64,000 nucleotides of DNA, from positions 62,001 through 126,000 of the forward strand of contig NSJK01000008.1 of assembly GCA_002632325.1 (NCBI GenBank). Direction: 5' to 3'. The notes under the pieces are model-generated. The model was not told where the DNA came from. It saw nothing but the letters and a program-made list of their open reading frames with translations, and ran no database searches. Shown here piece after piece: positions 29,999 through 42,847 of this stretch. Both the position numbers and the translations under genes were made by a program. This stretch comes from Lysobacterales bacterium (GTDB lineage: Bacteria > Pseudomonadota > Gammaproteobacteria > Xanthomonadales > Rhodanobacteraceae). Numbering within the stretch: the first letter of the stretch is position 1; each line of letters begins with the position of its first letter.

Positions 29999-30985
29999 AT
30001 GGGCACGCCGCAGGTCATCGTCGTCGGCAGCTACAACCAGGACTACGCCTGGCGCATCGACCGTGCGCCGCAGGCGGGAGAAACGCGGCGTGGCGAGGAT
30101 TTCCGCAGCGCCGCCGGCGGCAAGGGTTTCAATCAGGCGGTGGCCTGCGCGCGGCAGGGCGTGGCGACGGTCTTCATCGCCGCGCTCGGCGATGACGCCG
30201 CCGGTCGTACTGCACGCGAACTTGCCACTGCGGACGGCATCGATGCGCGCTGGCTGCTGCGCAGTGACGCGGCCACCGGCAGCGCCTGCATCGTGGTCGA
30301 GACGGGTGGTCAGAACCGCATCATCGTCGCGCTCGGTGCCAATGAATGTCTCGATGTGCGCTTCGTGCAGGCACAGGCGGACGCATTCGCCACCGCGCAC
30401 GTACTGCTCGCGCAGCTCGAGAACAACATCGAGGCGACCCGCGCGGCGCTCGCGCTCGCGCGCAGCCATCGCCTCGTGCGCGTGCTCAATCCCGCGCCCG
30501 TGCATGCGCAGCTCGATGCTGCGCTGCTCGCCGACGTCGACATTCTCACACCCAACGAAACCGAGTTCGCGCTGCTGCTCGCGCGCCTGTGCGCCGTCGA
30601 TGTCGATCCCGATCAACTCGCCGCACAGGACGATGCGCGCTTGCACGCACTCGCGCGTCGACTCGGTGTGGGTACGCTGGTCATCACACTCGGTGCGCAC
30701 GGCTGTTTCGTCTCGCATGCCGATGAGAATCGACGTGGCGATGCGCTCGCCTGCTATCGCCTTGCCGCGGCGCCGGCGAAGGTCATCGACACGACCGGCG
30801 CCGGTGATGCATTCTCGGGCGCACTCGCGGCAGGACTCGTGCGCTTCGCCGGTCAGCCGTTTCGCGTCGTGATCGAACACGCCAACCGCTGCGCGGCGCT
30901 CGCCACCGAAGGACGCGGCGCGGCATCGGCGATGGCCGACTACGCCAGCGTGATCGCGCGTTTTGGCGAAACGCGCGACCACTGA
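29999..30985 (+). CDS. rbsK: Ribokinase-family (PfkB) carbohydrate kinase
   Basis: Cytosolic kinase of 328 aa. N-terminal ribokinase signature VVGSYNQDYAWRID, GGKGFNQAVACARQG (PfkB signature 1, substrate-binding GGKG.N), NPAPVHAQL, LTPNETEFALL and the catalytic motif DTTGAGDAFSGALAAG with the base Asp. The best match is ribokinase, which makes ribose-5-phosphate from ribose released by nucleosides; a nucleoside kinase role is possible given its partner. It forms an operon with the CNT transporter (4-nt gap). Slightly longer than E. coli RbsK (309 aa), because of insertions around 190-230. Confidence 0.85.
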   Translation: MGTPQVIVVGSYNQDYAWRIDRAPQAGETRRGEDFRSAAGGKGFNQAVACARQGVATVFIAALGDDAAGRTARELATADGIDARWLLRSDAATGSACIVVETGGQNRIIVALGANECLDVRFVQAQADAFATAHVLLAQLENNIEATRAALALARSHRLVRVLNPAPVHAQLDAALLADVDILTPNETEFALLLARLCAVDVDPDQLAAQDDARLHALARRLGVGTLVITLGAHGCFVSHADENRRGDALACYRLAAAPAKVIDTTGAGDAFSGALAAGLVRFAGQPFRVVIEHANRCAALATEGRGAASAMADYASVIARFGETRDH

Positions 30986-31021
30986 GCAGCAGCCGGTCAC
31001 GGTCACCCAGCGCGGCTCTGC

Positions 31022-31027
31022 TAGTCT
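31022..31027 (+). promoter_or_regulatory. Possible -10 box of priA
   Basis: TAGTCT in 'CTGCTAGTCTGC', with 41 nt between it and the priA start codon, the same distance and hexamer as before the nucleoside transporter gene. Confidence 0.35.
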
Positions 31028-31068
31028 GCATGCCGATGCCCGACCTGCCGCCCGGCCCCTGACAAGCC

Positions 31069-33222
<2,154 letters not shown>

Positions 33223-33345
33223 TTGGATGGGCCCGGATCGAATTGGTCCAACATTGTTCCAAAAAGATGGGCTGGTCTCTAGCAGGGTGCGCGGACCCTG
33301 CGAGCGTTTTGGTCGCGCGCGTGATCAGAGAGCCGTGTGAAGCGC

Positions 33346-33368
33346 AAAGGCGGCCTTGGGCCGCCTTT
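33346..33368. terminator. Bidirectional terminator between priA and rpoH
   Basis: Perfect stem AAAGGCGGCC (33346-33355) and GGCCGCCTTT (33359-33368) with a 3-nt loop. Both sides carry only three T or A, so it works equally, and modestly, in both directions. Confidence 0.75.
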
Positions 33369-33391
33369 GTCGTCGGTCGATGGCGTGTTGC

Positions 33392-34252
<861 letters not shown>

Positions 34253-34483
34253 TGGATGGATACCCCGAGTCTTGCCGCACTTTAGCACTCGCGACCTTGG
34301 ACTGCTAAGCGCTGCGGAAGTTCGCTGTGCGGCACCTAATGCGCCGCCTTGATGCCGTTTAGTGTACTGCCAAGTATGGCAACTAGCCAGTACGGCGCAG
34401 CCCGCCACCCGCAGCCATGACGGCCGCAAGTCATTGATCTGCAACAGTTGAAATGGAATGTCCGATCCCGGATACCGGATCGT

Positions 34484-35194
34484 TCAGGGCAGCACCAGCT
34501 CGGCGCGGGGCGGCAGGCGCCAGTCGATCGGGGTCTGGCCGCGGTCACGCAGATAGGCGTTGGCGCGCGAGAAATGGCCGCAGCCGAGGAAGCCGCGGTG
34601 CGCCGACAGCGGTGAAGGGTGGGGCGCCTTGAGCACGAGATGGCGCTGGCGGTCGATCAACTTGCCCTTGGCCTGGGCGTAGCTGCCCCAGAGCAGGAAC
34701 ACCAGATGCTCGCGTTCGCGGTCGAGCGCTTCGATGCAGGCGTCGGTGAAGGTCTCCCAGCCCTTGCCCTGATGCGATCCGGCTTGACCGCGTTCGACCG
34801 TGAGCACCGCATTGAGCAGAAGCACGCCCTGGCGAGCCCAAGGCAGCAGGCAACCGTGATCGGGTCGAGCGATGCCGAGGTCGCGCTCGATTTCCTTGAA
34901 GATGTTCTCCAGCGATGGCGGCGTGGCGACGCCAGGCAGCACCGAGAAGCACAGGCCGTGGGCCTGGCCAGGGCCGTGATAGGGATCCTGACCGAGGATC
35001 ACCACCTTGACCGCATCAAAGGGCGTGCTGTCGAGTGCGGCGAAGATGCGCGCGCCGGGTGGATAGATCACTTTGCCTTGTGCCTTGGCTTCGCGCAGGA
35101 AGCTGCGCAGCGCCTGCATGTGCGCTTGCTCGAACTGGGTGCCGATGCGGGACAGCCAGGACGCGTCGAGCCTGACGCGCTCGCTGTCGCTCAT
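34484..35194 (-). CDS. ung: Uracil-DNA glycosylase
   Basis: Family 1 UDG of 236 aa, which removes uracil from DNA. Motifs: [18 protein letters not shown], with the water-activating Asp; [10 protein letters not shown] with the uracil-binding Asn; and [17 protein letters not shown] with the catalytic His and minor-groove Leu region. The start ATG overlaps the stop of the receiver gene (ATGA at 35191-35194), so it is translated in series with ftsE, ftsX and the receiver protein. A 231-nt gap separates it from rpoH. Confidence 0.97.
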   Translation of the reverse strand: MSDSERVRLDASWLSRIGTQFEQAHMQALRSFLREAKAQGKVIYPPGARIFAALDSTPFDAVKVVILGQDPYHGPGQAHGLCFSVLPGVATPPSLENIFKEIERDLGIARPDHGCLLPWARQGVLLLNAVLTVERGQAGSHQGKGWETFTDACIEALDREREHLVFLLWGSYAQAKGKLIDRQRHLVLKAPHPSPLSAHRGFLGCGHFSRANAYLRDRGQTPIDWRLPPRAELVLP

Positions 35195-36036
35195 GCTTGC
35201 GCGCCGACGCGGAATCTTTGCGCGACGCGCAGCTGGAATTGCAGCTTGGTGATGAGCAGACGTTCCTCGATCGGCTTGTGCACGAGATCGTTGGCGCCGG
35301 CGCTGAGCAGGGCGGATTGGTTCTCGGGATTGTCGTCGCCGGTCATCACCAGCACCGGCAGCGCGCTCTTGGCGTAGTCGAACTGCTTGCGGATGCGATC
35401 GAGCAGGTCGCCGCCACCGAGCTCGCCCTTGAGGCTGACGTCGGTGAGCACGAGGTCGTAGCCGGGCGCCCGGTTCTCGCTGCGCGCGGCTTCCAGCAGC
35501 TCCAATGCGGCCTCGACGCTGACCACATGCGCGACCGAGAAGCCGCATTTTTCCATCATGCGCCGCGTCGCCAACGCGACCACGCGGCTGTCCTCGACAT
35601 ACAGCACGCTGCCTTCGACCTGTTCGACCGGGCGTACATAGCCGCGGATGAAACTCGCCAAGGCGTCGATGCCCAGACCCTTGTCGAAATAGTCGGTGAC
35701 TGCGCTGTCGAGCGAACGCGCAACCAGACGCTCCTGCACGTCGCCGGAAACCACCACGATCGGGATGTAGGCCTGCGAATTGGAATCGCGGATCGAGCGC
35801 GCGAGCTGCATGCCGTCCATGTCGGACAGGCGCAGGGCGGTCGTGACCAGATCGAACACGTCGTTGCGCAGATACGACAGCGCCTGCTGACCGCTGTCAC
35901 AACCGACCACGATCGCGTGCGGCAATTCGTTCTTGAGCACGCGCTCGATCAGGCGCCGTGCGACGCGCGAGCTGTCGACCACGAGCACGCGCGGCTCGTC
36001 GCTGGAAATGTGGCGGGTGAGCGAGACTTCGGCCAT
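35191..36036 (-). CDS. Double-receiver response regulator, first receiver lacks its phosphorylation Asp
   Basis: Protein of 281 aa with two CheY-like receiver domains and no output domain. Receiver 1 (about 15-135) keeps the fold ([28 protein letters not shown]) but has Ala at residue 67 where the phospho-acceptor Asp should be ([14 protein letters not shown]), and only one acidic residue, D21, in the metal site. Receiver 2 (about 142-265) looks functional: E148-D149, D199 (LVLTDVSL), Thr in VMTGD and Lys in VHKPI. It should act by protein contact, perhaps on a kinase, a diguanylate cyclase or the division machinery. The start overlaps the ftsX stop by 1 nt (TGATG) and the stop overlaps the ung start by 4 nt. 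Confidence 0.9.
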   Translation of the reverse strand: MAEVSLTRHISSDEPRVLVVDSSRVARRLIERVLKNELPHAIVVGCDSGQQALSYLRNDVFDLVTTALRLSDMDGMQLARSIRDSNSQAYIPIVVVSGDVQERLVARSLDSAVTDYFDKGLGIDALASFIRGYVRPVEQVEGSVLYVEDSRVVALATRRMMEKCGFSVAHVVSVEAALELLEAARSENRAPGYDLVLTDVSLKGELGGGDLLDRIRKQFDYAKSALPVLVMTGDDNPENQSALLSAGANDLVHKPIEERLLITKLQFQLRVAQRFRVGAQA

Positions 36037-37037
36037 CAGCGTGGCCTGCCGACGATGAGGTGGCGCATGGTCACCACGTAGGCGCCGAGCCAGCCGATCA
36101 GGGTGCCGGCAGCGACCACCGCGAGCGCGACCTGCAGGGTGATGCCGTGGATCGCAAACACGCGCGAGTAACTGTCCGCGAGCGCGCGGATCGGCGCCGC
36201 GAGCGCGAATTCGACTGCGCCCACCAGCAACAGCGCGACCACACCGCCCAGCAGGCCGTACCAGAAGCCCGCATACAGGAATGGTCGTCGGATGAAGCCA
36301 TTGCTGGCTCCAATCGTCTGCATCACCGCAATTTCCCCTGACCGCGCCTGGATGTCCATGCGCACCGTGTTGCCGATCACGAGCAGGGTCGCCAGCGCCA
36401 GCAGCGCGGCAATGACGGCGACGAACCTTTGCCCGAGGTGCAGCATACCCGACAGTTTGCGTCGCCACACGGCGTCGTACTGGATCAGATCGGTGTCCTG
36501 GTCGGCCTGCAGTGCAGCCAGCAGGGCGCCGGAATCGCCCTCACGGCCGGCCTTGGGCATCACCACCAGCACGCTCGGCAGCGGATTGTCCTGCAGCGCA
36601 TCGAGTGCTTCCCCGAAACCCGACAGGTGGCGGAACTCGGCCAGACCCTGCTCGGGACTGCGCAGCGTGACCTCGGCAACATCCGTGCGTGTGCGCCAGC
36701 GAGTGGCGACGGCCGTGGCCGCATCGGTACCGAGCTCGGGTTTGAGGAATACCGTGATTTCGCGCGCCTCACGCATTCCGCTCGACAGCTCGCGGGCATT
36801 GTCATAGACCAGCCAGAACAACATCGGCAGCGCCAGCGCGAATCCGAGCACGAGCACGGTGAGGCCGCTGGCCCAGGGGCGCGCGCTCATCCGCCCAAGG
36901 CTCGAGAACAGACTGTAGAAATGCTGATCGCGCCAAGCGGCGACACGCTCACCCAGCGGTGCCCGAACATGTGCAACGCGGATTGCCGGCAGCGGCTCGG
37001 GCGCTGCGCGTGGCGTGGCCTGCGCAGATGCGTTCAT
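36036..37037 (-). CDS. ftsX: Cell division protein FtsX
   Basis: Inner-membrane subunit of the FtsEX complex, 333 aa, which controls septal peptidoglycan hydrolases and divisome assembly. A cytoplasmic N-terminal ~60 residues, one helix (about 62-84), the large periplasmic domain (about 85-215, REITVFLKPELGTDA...) and three C-terminal helices with the permease segment RSGEIAVMQTIGASNGFIRRPF. It lacks its own ATPase motifs and works with FtsE, whose stop codon overlaps its start (ATGA). Confidence 0.95.
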   Translation of the reverse strand: MNASAQATPRAAPEPLPAIRVAHVRAPLGERVAAWRDQHFYSLFSSLGRMSARPWASGLTVLVLGFALALPMLFWLVYDNARELSSGMREAREITVFLKPELGTDAATAVATRWRTRTDVAEVTLRSPEQGLAEFRHLSGFGEALDALQDNPLPSVLVVMPKAGREGDSGALLAALQADQDTDLIQYDAVWRRKLSGMLHLGQRFVAVIAALLALATLLVIGNTVRMDIQARSGEIAVMQTIGASNGFIRRPFLYAGFWYGLLGGVVALLLVGAVEFALAAPIRALADSYSRVFAIHGITLQVALAVVAAGTLIGWLGAYVVTMRHLIVGRPR

Positions 37038-37711
37038 GCGGCCGCCTCGGGGCGGTAGTCATCGACCAGCCGACCATGGTCGAGCACCAGCACGCGCCGG
37101 CGCAGATGCTTGATCAGCATGAGGTCGTGGCTGGCGATCAACACCGTCGTGCCGACCGCGCCGAATTCGGCGAACAGGTTCATGATTTCCAGCGACAAGG
37201 CCGGATCGAGATTGCCGGTGGGTTCGTCGGCGAGGATCAGCGGCGGCTTGGCAACCAGTGCTCGGGCAATGCCAACACGCTGCTGTTCGCCAGTGGACAG
37301 CGCCACGGGTGCGGCCTTTTCGCGTGCCAGCAGGCCGACCTTGTCGAGCGCGGCGCGCACGCGCTTGCCGATCTCGGCGCGCGCGGTGCCGGCGATCAAG
37401 AGCGGGAGGGCGACGTTGTCGAACACGCTGCGATCGGTAAGCAGGCGATGATCCTGAAACACCATGCCGATGCCACGCCGATGCTGCGGGATCGTGCCAC
37501 TGCGCACCCGTGCGAGATCGCGACCATTGACGCTGATCTGGCCGCGCGTGGGCCGTTCGGCCAAGCTGACGAGTTTGAGCAGGGTGCTTTTGCCCGCCCC
37601 CGAATGACCCGTCACGAACGCGACCTCGCCCGCGCCGATCTCGAAGCTGAGCTCGGCCAGCGCATCGAGTCCGGTCTGGTAACGCTTGGTGACGTTGTCA
37701 AAACGGATCAT
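37034..37711 (-). CDS. ftsE: Cell division ATP-binding protein FtsE
   Basis: ABC ATPase of 225 aa. Walker A GHSGAGKSTLLKL, Q-loop MVFQDHRLL, signature LSTGEQQRVGIARAL (a common FtsE form), Walker B LILADEPTGNLD and the switch His in LIASHD. It binds FtsX to power the control of cell-wall hydrolases. It is the first gene of the ftsE-ftsX-receiver-ung chain, where every junction overlaps by 1-4 nt. ftsY, its usual upstream neighbour in E. coli, is not present; gspF lies upstream across a 210-nt gap. Confidence 0.96.
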   Translation of the reverse strand: MIRFDNVTKRYQTGLDALAELSFEIGAGEVAFVTGHSGAGKSTLLKLVSLAERPTRGQISVNGRDLARVRSGTIPQHRRGIGMVFQDHRLLTDRSVFDNVALPLLIAGTARAEIGKRVRAALDKVGLLAREKAAPVALSTGEQQRVGIARALVAKPPLILADEPTGNLDPALSLEIMNLFAEFGAVGTTVLIASHDLMLIKHLRRRVLVLDHGRLVDDYRPEAAA

Positions 37712-37921
37712 TGTTGGCGGGAGTCGGGTTCGGAAGAGCAGGATATTCGGGGATTGTAGGCGCGGGTTTGTCCAAAGGCAGCGATCCATGTCGCGTACGC
37801 GCCAAGAATCGACGCTCGGATGTGCGCGCCGAGAGCAGCCAGTCGTTCCCGACACAAAGGTTTGCATTCCTCGTGCCAAGGGATTCGCCGCGTCGAACGA
37901 TCGGAAACAACGACCGCGGTC

Positions 37922-39130
37922 CTATTTGACCATCTGGTTGAGATCGAAGATCGGCAGCAGGATCGCCAGCACGATGAACAGCACCATCGCGCCGACCGCG
38001 AGGATCACCAGCGGCCCGAGCATCGCGGTCAGGGTGGTGAGGCTGCGGTCGAGTTCGCGCTGGGCCTGATTGGCGGCCTCGTCGAGCATGCGCGGCAACT
38101 GACCCGAGCGCTCGCCGCTGCCGATCAGGCGCAGCGCCACCGGTGGAAACTGCCCGCTGTCGGCGAGCGCGCGCGCAAACGCGCTGCCTTCGCGCACCTT
38201 GAGCGCGGCGCCGGACAGCGCCTGTCGCATCGAGCGGTTGGCGACCACCTGGGCAGCGATCGCGAGCGCATCGAGCAGGGGCACCGCGCTGCCGGCGAGC
38301 AGGGCGAGCGTGCGCGTGGCGCGCGCGGTATCGGCGGCGCGCGCGAGCCGGCCGACCAACGGCAGGCGCAGCACGAAGGCATGCCAGCGCGCCTGCATGG
38401 ACGGACTTCGCAACAGCAGGCGCGCCGTGACAATCGCGGCCGCGATCGCGACCAGCAGCAGCCAGCCCCAATGGCGCACGAAATCCGACAGCGCGATCAA
38501 CATGCGCGTCGGCCATGGCAAGACTTGATGCATGTTCTCGAACACGCCGACGATCTGCGGCACCACCCAGCCGAGCAGACCGGTGACGACTGCGATTGCG
38601 ACCAGCGTCAACAGCAACGGATAGGCGAGCGCGGCGAGCACCTTCTGGTGCAGATTGTCACTCGCTTCGGCGTGGTCGGCGAGCTTGTCGAGCACATGAT
38701 CGAGCTGCGCCGATTGTTCGCCGGCGGCGACGCTTGCGCTGTAGAGCTCGGGAAAGGTATCGGGAAATTCGCGCAGCGCCGCGGCCAAACTCGCGCCTTC
38801 ACTGATGCGCGCGCGCAGCGCCATCGCCACTTCGCGCTGGCGATCGCCATCACTCTGCTCGCAGATCGCGGCGAGTGCCTCGTCGATCGGCAGGCCCGCG
38901 CCGAGCAAGGTCGCGAGTTGGCGCGTGAGCAGGGCGAGTTGGGTCGCGCCCAGTCCGCGCCGTGCGAACGGCGAGCGCGAACGTGCACCTTCGCGCACCT
39001 CATCCACGCTCAGCGGATTGAGGCCGCGCTCGCGCAGCGTGCCGCGCACCGCGCGCGCGGTATCGCCTTGCAGCACGCCGCGCTGGGTCTTGCCGCTGGC
39101 GTCGAGGGCTTGGTAGGCGAACGCGGGCAT
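37922..39130 (-). CDS. gspF: Type II secretion system inner membrane protein F
   Basis: Platform protein of 402 aa with two GspF/PilC domains (about 70-190 and 270-395), each followed by hydrophobic helices; three helices in total, the last at the C-terminus (MLGPLVILAVGAMVLFIVLAILLPIF). It sits in the inner membrane and links the ATPase GspE to the pseudopilus. N-terminus MPAFAYQALDASGKTQRGV is typical. Last gene of the gsp block; gspG-N, which usually follow, are not in the window. Confidence 0.95.
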   Translation of the reverse strand: MPAFAYQALDASGKTQRGVLQGDTARAVRGTLRERGLNPLSVDEVREGARSRSPFARRGLGATQLALLTRQLATLLGAGLPIDEALAAICEQSDGDRQREVAMALRARISEGASLAAALREFPDTFPELYSASVAAGEQSAQLDHVLDKLADHAEASDNLHQKVLAALAYPLLLTLVAIAVVTGLLGWVVPQIVGVFENMHQVLPWPTRMLIALSDFVRHWGWLLLVAIAAAIVTARLLLRSPSMQARWHAFVLRLPLVGRLARAADTARATRTLALLAGSAVPLLDALAIAAQVVANRSMRQALSGAALKVREGSAFARALADSGQFPPVALRLIGSGERSGQLPRMLDEAANQAQRELDRSLTTLTAMLGPLVILAVGAMVLFIVLAILLPIFDLNQMVK

Positions 39131-39210
39131 GCTCTCTCCTGTGAGCCGACACCTATTGTTCCAGCGATGGCTGCGCTTGTCGCGTCACGCCGGGAACGGA
39201 TCGGACGTGC

Positions 39211-40695
39211 TCACTCTTCGCGTGTCACACGCAGCACTTCCTCGGTCGAGGTGATGCCGGCCACGCATTTGCGCCAGCCGTCGGCGAGGATCGAGGGCGA
39301 ACGGCTGCGCGCGTGACGTTCGAGCTCGGACTCGGCAGCGCCTTCGTGAATGAGCTTGCGCAGGCGATCGTCGAGGCTGACCAATTCGTAGATGCCGGTA
39401 CGGCCCTTGTAGCCGTTGCCACGACCCTGCGCGGCGAGATCGGCGCGAGGGCGATACAGCGTGACCTGCGCATCGGCGGCCTGTCCGAACGCGGCGAGTT
39501 CGGCGGGCGTGGCTGGGTAGGCTTCACGCGTGGCCGGATCAAGCACGCGCACCAGGCGTTGGGCGAGCACGCCGATCAGCGAGGACGACAGCAGGAACGG
39601 CTCCACGCCCATGTCGCGCAGGCGCGTGATCGCGCCCACCGCGGAATTGGTGTGCAGGGTCGACAGCACGAGGTGGCCGGTGAGCGAGGCCTGCACCGCG
39701 ACTTCGGCGGTTTCCAGATCGCGGATTTCACCGACCATCACCACGTCGGGATCCTGACGCAGGATCGCGCGCAGGCCGCGTGCGAAGGTCATGTCCACGC
39801 GCGTGTTGACCTGGGTCTGGCCGACGCCGTCGATGTAGTACTCGATCGGATCCTCGACCGTCATGAGGTTGCGCGAGGAATCGTTGAGCTTGAGCAGGGC
39901 GCCGTAGAGCGTGGTGGTCTTGCCCGAGCCGGTCGGGCCGGTGACCAGCAGGATGCCGTGCGGACGCGCGATCAGATCTTCGAGGTGTTGCTGGGCCGCC
40001 TCGCTCATGCCGAGTTGGGCGAGATCGAGCTTGCCGGCCTGCTTGTCGAGCAGACGCAGCACCACGCGCTCGCCGCGCCCCGCCGGAATCGTCGACACGC
40101 GCACATCGACCGGGCGACCCGCCACGCGCAGGCCGATGCGCCCATCCTGCGGCAGGCGCCGCTCGGCGATGTCGAGCCGCGCCATCACCTTGATGCGGCT
40201 GACCACCGCATTGGCGATCGCCTTGCGCGGGCTGAGCACTTCGCGCAGCACGCCGTCGATGCGAAAGCGCACCACCAGTCGGTTTTCATACGGTTCGATG
40301 TGAATGTCGGAGGCGCCTTCCTTGACCGCTTCGGTGAGCAGCGCGTTGATCAGGCGGATGATCGGCGCGTCGTCGTCGGACTCGAGCAGATCCTCGGGCT
40401 CGGGCAATTCGTCGGCGAGCGTGCGCAGATCGAGGCGCTCGTCGAGATCGGAGACCATCGCGCGCGCGTCATCGCCCTGTTCGTAGAGATCGCGCAGCAG
40501 GCGCTCGAAGGCACTTGCTTCGAGCGTGGACAGGCGCAGCGGCAGTGCGAGATGGCGCCGCAGTTCGGCCAGCACGGCCACGCTCACGCCGGGGCGACAG
40601 CTGACCAGCGCGTGGCCGTCCTTGCAGCCGGTCAGCGCGACGCCGTGGCGCTTGGCGTAGCCGAAACCCGGTCGCGCGGGCGCGACCGTCGTCAT
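39211..40695 (-). CDS. gspE: Type II secretion system ATPase E, without the tetracysteine zinc motif
   Basis: Secretion ATPase of 494 aa that drives pseudopilus growth. N-terminal GspE domain, then the [21 protein letters not shown] box, Walker [14 protein letters not shown], Asp box [16 protein letters not shown], Walker [21 protein letters not shown] and His box [15 protein letters not shown]. Most GspE proteins then carry a CxxC...CxxC zinc site between 'AQRLVR' and '[11 protein letters not shown]'. Here that stretch ([14 protein letters not shown]...) has no Cys at all. The rest of the ATPase looks intact, so it should still be active. It lies 37 nt after gspD and 80 nt before gspF. Confidence 0.93.
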   Translation of the reverse strand: MTTVAPARPGFGYAKRHGVALTGCKDGHALVSCRPGVSVAVLAELRRHLALPLRLSTLEASAFERLLRDLYEQGDDARAMVSDLDERLDLRTLADELPEPEDLLESDDDAPIIRLINALLTEAVKEGASDIHIEPYENRLVVRFRIDGVLREVLSPRKAIANAVVSRIKVMARLDIAERRLPQDGRIGLRVAGRPVDVRVSTIPAGRGERVVLRLLDKQAGKLDLAQLGMSEAAQQHLEDLIARPHGILLVTGPTGSGKTTTLYGALLKLNDSSRNLMTVEDPIEYYIDGVGQTQVNTRVDMTFARGLRAILRQDPDVVMVGEIRDLETAEVAVQASLTGHLVLSTLHTNSAVGAITRLRDMGVEPFLLSSSLIGVLAQRLVRVLDPATREAYPATPAELAAFGQAADAQVTLYRPRADLAAQGRGNGYKGRTGIYELVSLDDRLRKLIHEGAAESELERHARSRSPSILADGWRKCVAGITSTEEVLRVTREE

Positions 40696-40732
40696 GCAGA
40701 CGCTTCCGTCATGCCGGTTCTGTCGATCGAGT

Positions 40733-42847
40733 TCATGGCTTGTGCGGTTCCGCTGTGGTCTTGCGCGCGGCGGGCGCCGGCCCATCGAGCGCGGGGCTGG
40801 CGAGGAAATCGTGCACCTCGGGCAGCATCGGCCGCTGCTCGCGCGGCGTGATCGGCCAGTCGGATTGGCGCATCTGCAACTGCTCGGTGCGCATGTAGTT
40901 GTACTTCTCGCTCGACACCGCCGCCTCGGTCGCCGCGTCGCGCAGGATCTTCGGGTGCAGGAACACCATGAGATCAGTCTTGCTGCGGTCGTTGCTGCGG
41001 TAGCGGAACAGGTTGCCGAGCAGCGGAATGTCGCCCAGCGCGGGCACCTTCTGCACGTTGTCCTTTTGTTGCGTATCGATGAGACCGCCGAGCACCAGCA
41101 GGGCACCGTCCTGCACCAGCACGCTGGTGGTGAGCTCGCGCTTGTTGGTGACCAGATCGACCGCGCCTGCGACCGGCGGCAGCAGGCTCGAGACTTCCTG
41201 ATGGATGTCCAGTCGCACCGAGTCGCCGACATTGATCATCGGCTTGACCTTGAGCACGAGACCGACGTCCTTGCGCTCGATGGTCTGGAACGGATTGGTG
41301 ATGCCGGTCGTGGTGGTCGCGCCACCCGCGGTGGTGGTCGATGCGCCGAGCGCGCCGGTGGTGTACTGACCGGTCAGGAAGGGCACTTCCTTGGCGACCT
41401 TGATCTCGGCTTCCTGATTGTCGAGCGTGAGCACCGAGGGCGTGGACAGGATGTTGGACTTGCCGTCGCCGCGCAGCGCGGTCAGCAGCGCGCCGATCTG
41501 GAACAGCTCGTGACCACCGATCGAGACCGTGCCGTCGATGTAGCCGAGGTTGAAGCCATTGCCGACGCCGAGTGGATTCTGCGCCGCATTGAAGATGTTG
41601 TTGCCGCGCGAGGGGCCGCTGAAATTGGTGCCGCCGATCACGTGCTGACCTTGCTTGCCCAGTGGCATCTGCCACTGCACGCCGAGTTCGCTCGCGGTCT
41701 GGTCGGCGACTTCGGCGATCACCGCCTCGATCAACACCTGATTGCGGCGGATGTCGAGCTCGCGCACGACATTGGCGAGCGAACGGAACACCGCGGGCGG
41801 CGCGCTGATCACCAGTGAATTGGTTTCCTCGTGACCCTGGATCGTCGCGGTCGCGGCGCTGGCACCACCGCCTTCACCGCCCTTGCCGGTATTGGGAGGC
41901 GCCATGCCCGACAGCGTGCTGGCAACGCCCTGCAGGATCGGCACCAGATCCTTGGCGCGTGCATAGTGGAGATAAATCACCTGGGTATCGCCGCCACCGT
42001 TGACCGGCGTGTCCAGATGCGCGATCAGCGCGCGCATCTTGAGCCGTCCGTTCTTGGCGCCAGCCAGCAGGATCGAATTGGTGCGGGTATCGGCGAACAC
42101 GCGCACCGCTTCGCCATTGGCCTGCGCGGCCTTGTCATCGGACAGCGCGGTGAGCGTGCGCGCAAGTTCCGCGGCATTGGCATGGGTGAGCGGAATCATC
42201 TCCACTTGCGCATCGGAGACGGTGTCGATGCGGCTGACGATGGTCTTGAGCCGCTCGACATTGCCGGCACGGTCGGAAATCACCAGCGAATTGGAACTGG
42301 CGTGGGCGATGAGCTGACCGCTCTGTGCCATCAGCGGACGCAGGATCGGCACCAGTTCGGCGGCCGAGACATGCTTGACCGGCACGATCTCGGTGACCAG
42401 CTCATCGGCGGCGTGCTGCTGATGGCCGTTGACCGCGCTGGCGGCATCGGTCTGCGCGACCGCGTCGGGCACGATCTTGACCATGCTGCCCGAGGGTACC
42501 GCGGCATAGCCATGCACGCGCAGCACCGACAGGAACACGTCATAGATCTCGTCGGGCTTCATCGGTCGCGCCGACACCACGGTGACCTTGCCCTGCACAT
42601 TCGGACCGACGATGAAGTTCTTGCCGGTGATTTCGCTGACCGTGGCGATCAGCGCCTGGATGTCGGCTTCCTTGAGATTGAGCGTGTGCCGGCCATCGGC
42701 GGTGGCGGCATGTGCGGGCGCTTCGGGCGGATTGGTCTGTGCCTGCGGCGGTGATGCAAGCAGCGCAGCGCACAGCGCAAGCGGGAACAGGCGGATCAGC
42801 ATCGGATTCATGCGGGAGAACACCGTGATTTGAGTGGCTTGGTTCAT
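40733..42847 (-). CDS. gspD: Type II secretion system secretin GspD
   Basis: Outer-membrane channel protein of 704 aa. Signal peptide ([21 protein letters not shown]), then the N0 domain ([25 protein letters not shown]), N1-N3 ring domains (repeats such as [18 protein letters not shown] and [12 protein letters not shown]), and the secretin domain with [32 protein letters not shown] and [16 protein letters not shown]. The C-terminal ~70 residues form an extension. The start at 42847 is preferred to the ATG at 42811 because it overlaps the gspC stop codon (ATGA) for coupled translation, although it makes a longer-than-usual signal region. Confidence 0.95.
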   Translation of the reverse strand: MNQATQITVFSRMNPMLIRLFPLALCAALLASPPQAQTNPPEAPAHAATADGRHTLNLKEADIQALIATVSEITGKNFIVGPNVQGKVTVVSARPMKPDEIYDVFLSVLRVHGYAAVPSGSMVKIVPDAVAQTDAASAVNGHQQHAADELVTEIVPVKHVSAAELVPILRPLMAQSGQLIAHASSNSLVISDRAGNVERLKTIVSRIDTVSDAQVEMIPLTHANAAELARTLTALSDDKAAQANGEAVRVFADTRTNSILLAGAKNGRLKMRALIAHLDTPVNGGGDTQVIYLHYARAKDLVPILQGVASTLSGMAPPNTGKGGEGGGASAATATIQGHEETNSLVISAPPAVFRSLANVVRELDIRRNQVLIEAVIAEVADQTASELGVQWQMPLGKQGQHVIGGTNFSGPSRGNNIFNAAQNPLGVGNGFNLGYIDGTVSIGGHELFQIGALLTALRGDGKSNILSTPSVLTLDNQEAEIKVAKEVPFLTGQYTTGALGASTTTAGGATTTTGITNPFQTIERKDVGLVLKVKPMINVGDSVRLDIHQEVSSLLPPVAGAVDLVTNKRELTTSVLVQDGALLVLGGLIDTQQKDNVQKVPALGDIPLLGNLFRYRSNDRSKTDLMVFLHPKILRDAATEAAVSSEKYNYMRTEQLQMRQSDWPITPREQRPMLPEVHDFLASPALDGPAPAARKTTAEPHKP

